Below are positions 1 to 6,962 of a stretch of DNA of 10,211 nucleotides, piece after piece. Every line of letters begins with the position of its first letter. Position 1 is the stretch's first letter. The stretch comes from Deltaproteobacteria bacterium (GTDB lineage: Bacteria > Desulfobacterota > Syntrophia > Syntrophales > Smithellaceae), in assembly GCA_009668925.1 (NCBI GenBank), contig SBEK01000143.1:1-10211 (forward strand), read 5' to 3'. A program made the translations under genes and the position numbers. The notes under the pieces were generated by a model. That model was not told the DNA's origin. It did no database searches and saw only the letters and a program-made list of their open reading frames with translations.

Positions 1-69
1 GCTTTATTGCCGGGCGAAATTATTATATAGAGACGGAAACGACTGATATGGGAAATAACAGGTATTTTC

Positions 70-945
70 ATGCCGCAAGGACCCTTTGATCGAAAAACAG
101 GAATGGATGTCCGAGAGCCCTGGCTGTTGATCATGATGTTCTTTCTGGTGACATCCGTGTTCTTACCTTGTGCAGGGCATGCCGGCGGCGCGGCGCAAAG
201 TCAGTTTCGCCTGTTTGCTCTGCTGAAGACCAGAGCTCCGATAATGTCTGCAAAAGTTAAACATATTTACCCGCATGATTCCAGCGCCTTCACGCAGGGT
301 TTGTTTTTTCATGAGGATTATCTTTACGAATCGACCGGGCTGAATGGGAAATCTTTGTTGTCAAAAAAGGAGCTCCGGACGGGAAAGACGTTGCAGGAGG
401 TAAAAATCGATCAATACTATTTCGGCGAAGGAGCTGCCGTTCTAAAAAATAGAATTTATCAATTGACATGGAGGAATGAAACCCTCCTGGTCTATGATGC
501 CGGCTCTCTCCAATCCATCCGCCAAATGAAGTATCGTGGAGAGGGGTGGGGACTGGCCACCGACGGCAAATATCTGCTGATGAGTAATGGCTCGTCAATC
601 ATTACGGTTCGCAAACCCGATACGTTTGGAGTCGTTCGGGAAATTCATGTTCATGACGGAGATGCCCCCGTTGACGGCCTGAATGAACTCGAATTTATCA
701 AGGGTGAAATATGGGCGAACATATTTGCCGAAGACGTGATCGTGAAAATTTCTCCCCGAAGCGGAAAAGTCACAGGCTGGGTAGATTTATCCGTTCTTCG
801 TACTTATCTTTCGCATGATGTCCCGGTTGATGTTCTAAATGGTATCGCTTATGATGCGGGAAGAGACCGAATCTTTGTAACCGGCAAATACTGGCCGAAG
901 ATATTCGAAATTCAACTGGACCCGCCCAAAGGCGGAAAGCCTTAA
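70..945 (+). CDS. Exported glutaminyl-peptide cyclotransferase (plant/bacterial beta-propeller type)
   Basis: Converts N-terminal glutamine of peptides to pyroglutamate, probably outside the cytoplasm. Conserved blocks appear in family order: FTQGL (74-78), YESTG (86-90), FGEG (118-121), QLTW (131-134), GWGL (159-162), LNELE (204-208), ANIF (217-220), LNGIA (256-260) and TGKYWP (271-276). In the metal-independent plant/bacterial enzymes the key Glu, Asn and Lys lie, as I recall, in the ESTG, LNELE and TGK blocks, and all three are present. A hydrophobic stretch (about residues 19-35) followed by AGHA (35-38) looks like a signal peptide. That reads better from the internal ATG at 103 (residue 12), but the only weak Shine-Dalgarno sequence (ACAGG, 58-62) suits the ATG at 70, so the start is uncertain. 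The usual SDGS block reads MSNGS (171-175). The gene stands alone, since a promoter follows it. Family is clear; physiological substrate is unknown. Confidence 0.88.
   Translation: MPQGPFDRKTGMDVREPWLLIMMFFLVTSVFLPCAGHAGGAAQSQFRLFALLKTRAPIMSAKVKHIYPHDSSAFTQGLFFHEDYLYESTGLNGKSLLSKKELRTGKTLQEVKIDQYYFGEGAAVLKNRIYQLTWRNETLLVYDAGSLQSIRQMKYRGEGWGLATDGKYLLMSNGSSIITVRKPDTFGVVREIHVHDGDAPVDGLNELEFIKGEIWANIFAEDVIVKISPRSGKVTGWVDLSVLRTYLSHDVPVDVLNGIAYDAGRDRIFVTGKYWPKIFEIQLDPPKGGKP
922..935 (+). terminator. Short GC hairpin at the end of the cyclotransferase gene, possible weak terminator
   Basis: CCGCC (922-926) and GGCGG (931-935) form a perfect five-base-pair stem with a CAAA loop, just before the stop codon at 943-945. 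What follows is not a clean U-run (AAAGCCTTAATTAGCTT). It also encodes Pro-Pro-Lys-Gly-Gly, so the pairing may be chance. Its place 15 bases before the next promoter would suit a terminator. Confidence 0.2.
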
Positions 946-950
946 TTAGC

Positions 951-979
951 TTGACCATCAATAGATTTTGCATTATAAG
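951..979 (+). promoter_or_regulatory. Sigma70-type promoter for adk and the helicase gene
   Basis: TTGACC (951-956) is a five-of-six match to the -35 consensus. TATAAG (974-979) is a five-of-six match to the -10 consensus. The spacer is exactly 17 bases, the optimum. Transcription would start near 986, giving a leader of about 45 bases before the adk ATG. It lies wholly in the gap after the cyclotransferase stop codon. It is the best promoter match in the window, but is judged by eye only. Confidence 0.65.
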
Positions 980-1016
980 CCCGGCAGCTTACAGTATTTG
1001 ATCATCATAGAGCTTT

Positions 1017-1022
1017 GGGAGG
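1017..1022 (+). promoter_or_regulatory. Ribosome binding site that fixes the adk start
   Basis: GGGAGG ends eight bases before the ATG at 1031. An in-frame ATG at 968 would add 21 residues with no resemblance to adenylate kinase, and it lies upstream of the predicted transcription start. The start at 1031 puts the usual MRIILLGxPGxGKGT beginning at the N-terminus. Confidence 0.85.
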
Positions 1023-1030
1023 ATAATAAG

Positions 1031-1678
1031 ATGAGGATAATTTTATTGGGTGCGCCGGGGGCCGGCAAGGGCACGGTAGCCAAGTTGCTTACGGAATTTG
1101 ACGGATCCGTCCAGATATCCACGGGCGATATTTTGCGGTCCGCAGTCAAAGAAGGCACCGCCCTTGGAAAAAAGGCCAAATCATATATGGATCGGGGGGA
1201 TCTGGTTCCAGATTCTCTGATCATGGAAATCATGGAAGCAAGGCTTCAGGAACCGGATTGCCGGAAGGGATTCATCCTGGATGGATTTCCGCGGACGATC
1301 CCGCAGGCGGAGGACCTTAAGAAACTGCTTGCCAAATTGAAAATCAAACTGGATTTTGTGGCCAATCTGGATGTGCCGCGCGATGTCATCCTGGACCGCC
1401 TGACGACCAGAAGGACCTGCTGCAATCCGGCTTGTCAGGCTATTTACAACATTAAGAGCAATCCCCCGAAAGAAGACGGCACGTGCAAACTCTGTGATCA
1501 TCAGACGATTCAGCGGGATGACGAAACGGAAGAGGCCATTACCAACCGTCTGGAAACATACAATCTGAAGACGGCGCCGCTGATCGGGTTTTACGAAAAA
1601 GAGGGATTATTGAAAACATTCCTGTCTCTTTCGTCCCAGTCCACCGTTGACGAAATAAAGAAGGCGCTGAAAGCCTGA
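1031..1678 (+). CDS. adk: Adenylate kinase with cysteine-rich LID domain
   Basis: Cytoplasmic enzyme catalysing ATP + AMP = 2 ADP. The 215-residue product matches the long bacterial form. It has a P-loop GAPGAGKGT (7-15), the AMP-site ISTGDILR (29-36) and the LDGFPRT strand (83-89). The LID runs from about R123 to R162 and ends in QRDDETEEA (161-169). The LID carries C130/C131, C135, C152 and C155, the expected place for a structural zinc. The first pair is spaced C-x4-C (or C-x3-C from C131) rather than the common C-x2-C, while the second is C-x2-C. The gene is not beside secY or map, where adk often lies; it has its own promoter and is followed after 15 bases by a helicase gene. No disruption is seen. 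Whether the genome carries a second adk cannot be told from here. Confidence 0.97.
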   Translation: MRIILLGAPGAGKGTVAKLLTEFDGSVQISTGDILRSAVKEGTALGKKAKSYMDRGDLVPDSLIMEIMEARLQEPDCRKGFILDGFPRTIPQAEDLKKLLAKLKIKLDFVANLDVPRDVILDRLTTRRTCCNPACQAIYNIKSNPPKEDGTCKLCDHQTIQRDDETEEAITNRLETYNLKTAPLIGFYEKEGLLKTFLSLSSQSTVDEIKKALKA

Positions 1679-1693
1679 ACCCTCAATAATTAA

Positions 1694-3661
1694 ATGATTG
1701 AGTATGAAAAAGAGCTGAACCCGGAACAATACCAAGTGGTCATGGAAGAAGGCGGGCCGCTTCTCGTTCTTGCGGGAGCGGGAAGCGGCAAGACGCGGAC
1801 CTTGACCTACCGGGTGGCGCATCTTTTGGAATCGGGATATCGTCCGGAAAATATTCTCCTCGCGACATTTACGAACAAGGCGTCCCGCTCCATGTTAAAT
1901 CGGGTGGAGAGTCTTGCCCATTGCTTCACCGGGAAAATCGTCGGCGGCACATTTCACTCCATCGCCCATCGTTTTCTCCGCAGCTACGCTTTTCGTCTGG
2001 GATATCAAAACAGCTTCTCGATCGTCGACAGTGAAGATGCGCGGCAGATTATTGCCTCGGCAATGGCCGAATTGAAAATTGATACGAAACTCACCAAATT
2101 CCCCAAGAACAATATCATCGCCGAAATGATCAGCCTGGCGCTGAACACGGAGATGACGCTGGAAGACGTGATTGCCTCACGATACCCGTTTTTTCTGCAC
2201 CTGAGCCCGGAGCTTCATGAAATCGCCTGTCGCTATGAGCAGAAGAAGAGAGATCTCTGCGTCATGGATTTCGACGATCTGCTGATCAACTTCCGCCGTG
2301 TGCTTCGGGAACATCCCGACGTTCAGCAAACGCTGGGACATCGTTTTCAGCAGGTCCTGGTCGATGAGTACCAGGATACCAATATCATTCAGGCCGACAT
2401 CATCGATCTGCTCGCGTCGGAGAACCGCAATTTGATGGTTGTAGGGGACGATTCACAAAGCATTTATTCTTTTCGCGGCGCCAACTTCGAGAACATTATC
2501 CATTTCCCCGAACGGTATCCCGATTGCAAAATTTTCAAGCTGGAAATCAATTACCGCAGCACGCCGGAAATTCTGCATCTCGCGAATTTGAGCATCAATA
2601 ATAACGAAAACCAGTTTCCCAAGTCCTTGAAGGCCGTCCGCCACGCGGGCATGCGGCCGGTTATGGTTTCCGCTGAGAACGTCTTGAAACAGGCGGACTT
2701 TGTCGCTCAACGCATTGCCGAATTGTCGCGAAGCGGCGTACCTTTCAGTGAGATGGCCGTTCTCTATCGCGCCCATTATCATTCGATGGAAGTGCAGATG
2801 GAGTTCGTCAGACGCGATATTCCGTTTGACATTCGCTCCGGCATCCGTTTTTTTGAGCAGGCGCATATCAAGGATGTGACATCTTACATGAGGATTTTGA
2901 TCAATTTCCGGGATGAACTCGCCTGGCGTCGTATTCTCACGATGTATCCCAAAATTGGCAAGGCGACGTTTGAAAAGATCTGGAGCCGGATTGCCGATCA
3001 GGATAATCCGCTGGAGTCATTCTTGACGGACGCATTTGTGAAAGCCGTACCTAAAACAGCGCAACAAGGTGTTCTCCAGTGCCGGAAAATATTGATAACA
3101 TTACTTTCGCTGGATGTCCCGGATCGCACACCGGAAGAAATCATCGATCTGCTGTTAAACAAAGGAGACTACCGGACGTATCTTCAGGATACCTATTCCG
3201 ACGCATCGGCGCGCGAAGAAGATTTAATCCAGCTGGGGAATTTTGCGGCGAAGTTCGAGCGGATGGATGATTTTCTGAACGAACTGGCGCTGCTCACCAA
3301 TATGTCCAAAGAGGAAGAGGTGGAAGAGCAGCAGGCCGATAAGGTTATCTTATCCACGATCCATCAGGCCAAGGGATTGGAATGGTCCTATGTCTTTCTG
3401 ATCTGGTGCGCCGACGGCATGATTCCGCTTTCGCGCGCGCTCAAGGAACCGGGAGGCGAAGAAGAGGAAAGAAGGCTCTTCTATGTCGCTGTGACGCGCG
3501 CCAAGGATCAGCTCTATCTTTCTTCACCCGTTCTGGACTATACCCGTTCCGCGGGCACCCTGACGCTCAGCCCTTCGCGTTTTATAAGCGAAATAGCGCC
3601 CCTGTCCTCAAAAGACGAACAGCGCCCATTTGAACAATGGACGCTGTTTGATGATTACTGA
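1694..3661 (+). CDS. UvrD/PcrA/Rep-type superfamily 1 DNA helicase
   Basis: ATP-driven 3'-5' DNA helicase of the UvrD/Rep class, acting in repair or replication restart. All superfamily 1A motifs are present in order: Q motif LNPEQ (8-12), Walker A GAGSGKT (28-34), motif Ia TFTNKAS (58-64), GTFHS (85-89), Walker B DEYQD (224-228), motif III GDDSQSIYSFRGA (251-263), motif IV NYRS (286-289), motif V TIHQAKGLEW (555-564) and motif VI FYVAVTRAK (596-604). At 655 residues it is somewhat shorter than UvrD or PcrA (about 720), mainly because it lacks their C-terminal tail. It starts 15 bases after adk with no clear Shine-Dalgarno sequence (CCCTCAATAATTAA precedes the ATG), so translation may depend on ribosomes finishing adk. 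Which member (UvrD, PcrA or Rep) it replaces cannot be decided from sequence alone, so no symbol is given. Confidence 0.94.
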   Translation: MIEYEKELNPEQYQVVMEEGGPLLVLAGAGSGKTRTLTYRVAHLLESGYRPENILLATFTNKASRSMLNRVESLAHCFTGKIVGGTFHSIAHRFLRSYAFRLGYQNSFSIVDSEDARQIIASAMAELKIDTKLTKFPKNNIIAEMISLALNTEMTLEDVIASRYPFFLHLSPELHEIACRYEQKKRDLCVMDFDDLLINFRRVLREHPDVQQTLGHRFQQVLVDEYQDTNIIQADIIDLLASENRNLMVVGDDSQSIYSFRGANFENIIHFPERYPDCKIFKLEINYRSTPEILHLANLSINNNENQFPKSLKAVRHAGMRPVMVSAENVLKQADFVAQRIAELSRSGVPFSEMAVLYRAHYHSMEVQMEFVRRDIPFDIRSGIRFFEQAHIKDVTSYMRILINFRDELAWRRILTMYPKIGKATFEKIWSRIADQDNPLESFLTDAFVKAVPKTAQQGVLQCRKILITLLSLDVPDRTPEEIIDLLLNKGDYRTYLQDTYSDASAREEDLIQLGNFAAKFERMDDFLNELALLTNMSKEEEVEEQQADKVILSTIHQAKGLEWSYVFLIWCADGMIPLSRALKEPGGEEEERRLFYVAVTRAKDQLYLSSPVLDYTRSAGTLTLSPSRFISEIAPLSSKDEQRPFEQWTLFDDY

Positions 3662-3676
3662 AAGACTCGTCGGATT

Positions 3677-3680
<4 letters not shown>
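3658..3680. terminator. Inverted repeat across both stop codons of the convergent genes, possible weak bidirectional terminator
   Basis: CTGAAA (3658-3663) and TTTCAG (3675-3680) are perfect inverted copies around an 11-base centre. Each arm contains one TGA: the helicase stop (3659-3661) and, on the other strand, the aspS stop (3677-3679). The stem is short, AT-rich and lacks a U-tract on either side, so terminator function is doubtful. No better candidate exists between the two operons. Confidence 0.2.
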
Positions 3681-5445
<1,765 letters not shown>

Positions 5446-5449
<4 letters not shown>

Positions 5450-6720
5450 AAACCTGATACCTCTCTTTTAAAAATATTCGTAACGGCCTCCAGGACATAG
5501 TCCAGAGGCAAGCTCTGCTGATTCTTGGTTTTCATATCACGCAACTCGGCCCGGCTTTCGTCGAGTTCCTGATCACCGAAAATCAATGTATACGCGCTGT
5601 TTAATTTATCCGCGCGCTTCATCTGGCTCTTCAGGCCCCTGTTGGAGTAGTCCATGACGGCGCAAATCCCGCGTCGACGCAGCTCCTGAGTCAGACCGAA
5701 GCCCATTTTCTGCGCGCGCTCTCCGAGAGCAGCGATGAAGATGTCGGTTCGACGGGGAGATGGGTCGGACGACGAAAGGCAGGCGATGAGCCTTTCCATC
5801 CCGATTCCAAAACCGATCCCGGGTACATCGGGCCCCCCCAAAAAACTCACCAGACCGTCATAACGACCGCCTCCGGCCAGAGAGTTTTGTGCCCCCAGGG
5901 CGCCTGATTTCACCTCAAAGGCCGTCTTGGTGTAATAATCGAGACCGCGCACCATTTTGGCATTGATTTCATAGGGGAGCTTCAGATCATTCAGATATGT
6001 TTTTACCGCGGAAAAATGTTCCGAGCAATCCGAACAAAGATAATTCAGGATGAGGGGCGCACCGGCAATGACGGCGGCGCAGGTTTCCACTTTGCAGTCA
6101 AACACGCGCAAGGGATTCGTATAAATGCGCCTCTGACAATCGGGGCAAAGAGCACTCTCCGATCCTTTCAGGTATTCGACCACGGCCTGGGAAAAGACCG
6201 GACGGCAGGCTCTGCATCCCAACGAATTGATTTCGAGAGACAATTTCTCGACGCCGATTTTTGCAAGGAAGTGCATCAACATGAAAATGACTTCAGCATC
6301 GCAGGCCGGCTGATCATCCCCGAACAGTTCGACATCGATCTGGTGAAACTGGCGGAAACGGCCTTTCTGCGGACGTTCCCGGCGGAACATCGGCCCCATG
6401 GTGTAAAGCTTGGTTATCGGATCGGATGACAGAAGATTATGTTCAATGTAGGCGCGGATGACGGACGCTGTGGCCTCCGGGCGCAGCGTCAGGAGTTCAT
6501 CGTCCCGGTCACGGAAAGTGTACATTTCCTTCTCTACGATATCCGTCGTTTCTCCGATGCTGCGCTGAAATAAAGCGGTTTTTTCCATAATGGGCACGCG
6601 TATTTCACAAAAGCCAAAACATTCAAAAACTGCGCGGGCCGTTACTTCCACCTGATACCAGGCGGGGGAATCCTTAGGCAGGATATCCTTAATACCTTTG
6701 ATCGCTGTGATTTTTTCCAT
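5446..6720 (-). CDS. hisS: Histidyl-tRNA synthetase with cysteine-rich insertion
   Basis: Class II synthetase charging tRNA-His with histidine. The 424-residue product has normal length. It shows the N-terminal [10 protein letters not shown] (6-15), motif 2 from about 105 to 131 with [18 protein letters not shown] (112-129), the HisRS-specific VRGLDYYT (257-264, R259 being the catalytic-type arginine), the GGGRYDG block (283-289), motif 3 GFGIGMERL (303-311) and a C-terminal anticodon domain from about 325. Between 165 and 235 lie three CxxC pairs (C169/C172, C192/C195, C229/C232) plus C209 and C214, where E. coli HisRS has only one cysteine. I recall similar cysteines in deltaproteobacterial HisRS; metal binding is inferred. 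First gene of a hisS-aspS operon. The Shine-Dalgarno sequence is weak (GGA, 6729-6731). A T6G7 run lies at codons 292-296. Confidence 0.97.
5460..5466 (-). promoter_or_regulatory. Ribosome binding site of aspS inside the end of hisS
   Basis: AGAGAGG on the minus strand ends ten bases before the GTG start (5449-5447). It supports the GTG as the true start despite the overlap with hisS. The AspRS sequence aligned from memory also begins here (HYCGxV block at residues 12-17). Confidence 0.55.
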
Positions 6721-6962
6721 ATCTGTTTTCCAAAATCTTGGCGCCGGCCCAATGAATATCCCGTTTTCGGAGGTCTCCGGAAGGGCGTTCGGTTGCTTCC
6801 CCGTGCGGATCTCTCACGTTGACCGTTCCGTTGCGATCCGGTACGGCGTCGGGCGCATCTTAAGGAATCCGGGCTCCGATCGACGCGCTTTCCCGCGGCG
6901 TTTGAGTTCCACAAATAAATCGGTAGCTTCTAGCATATCGGCCGGTGCTTGGCAATTAAATA
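6721..6962 (-). other. 242-base gap between comEC and hisS: no convincing gene, probable hisS leader
   Basis: The comEC stop is at 6963-6965 and the hisS ATG at 6718-6720, so the gap is large for this tightly packed window. All six frames are broken or arginine/serine-rich and resemble nothing I know. The longest clean ATG frame is a 40-codon minus-strand one (6936-6814; begins MLEATDLFVELKRRG, basic) with no Shine-Dalgarno sequence; a candidate promoter overlaps its start codon. No tRNA, T-box or strong terminator was seen. Near hisS, TTGG (6752-6749), CCAA (6741-6738) and TTGG (6733-6730) on the minus strand could pair in two ways; the last includes part of the weak Shine-Dalgarno sequence. 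An inverted repeat lies at 6765-6782. Most likely this is promoter plus long 5' leader. Confidence 0.5.
6927..6955 (-). promoter_or_regulatory. Candidate sigma70 promoter for hisS-aspS
   Basis: On the minus strand TTGCCA (6955-6950, five of six to the -35 consensus) and TAGAAG (6932-6927, four of six to the -10) are separated by exactly 17 bases. It sits right after the comEC stop codon and points at hisS. Transcription would begin near 6920, giving a leader of about 200 bases. The operon might instead be read through from comEC, so this is tentative. Confidence 0.4.

Noticed and set aside
1..89. Possible C-terminal tail of an upstream gene: frames ending at TAG 28-30, TGA 43-45 or TGA 87-89.
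   Set aside because: Three frames could each be a tail and nothing recognisable remains, so no gene can be assigned. If the frame ending at 89 were real it would favour the cyclotransferase start at 103.
968..1030. In-frame N-terminal extension of adk from an ATG at 968.
   Set aside because: It overlaps the predicted -10 region, is upstream of the predicted transcript start, has no family similarity, and a strong ribosome site points to 1031.
2453..2866. 137-codon minus-strand open frame within the helicase gene.
   Set aside because: Antisense to motifs III and IV of the helicase; no independent support.
6016..6429. 137-codon + strand open frame within hisS.
   Set aside because: Antisense shadow of the conserved HisRS core.
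6642..6914. 90-codon minus-strand frame running across the hisS start in another frame.
   Set aside because: Arginine/serine-rich out-of-frame product that overlaps the conserved N-terminus of HisRS, starts with TTG and has no ribosome site.
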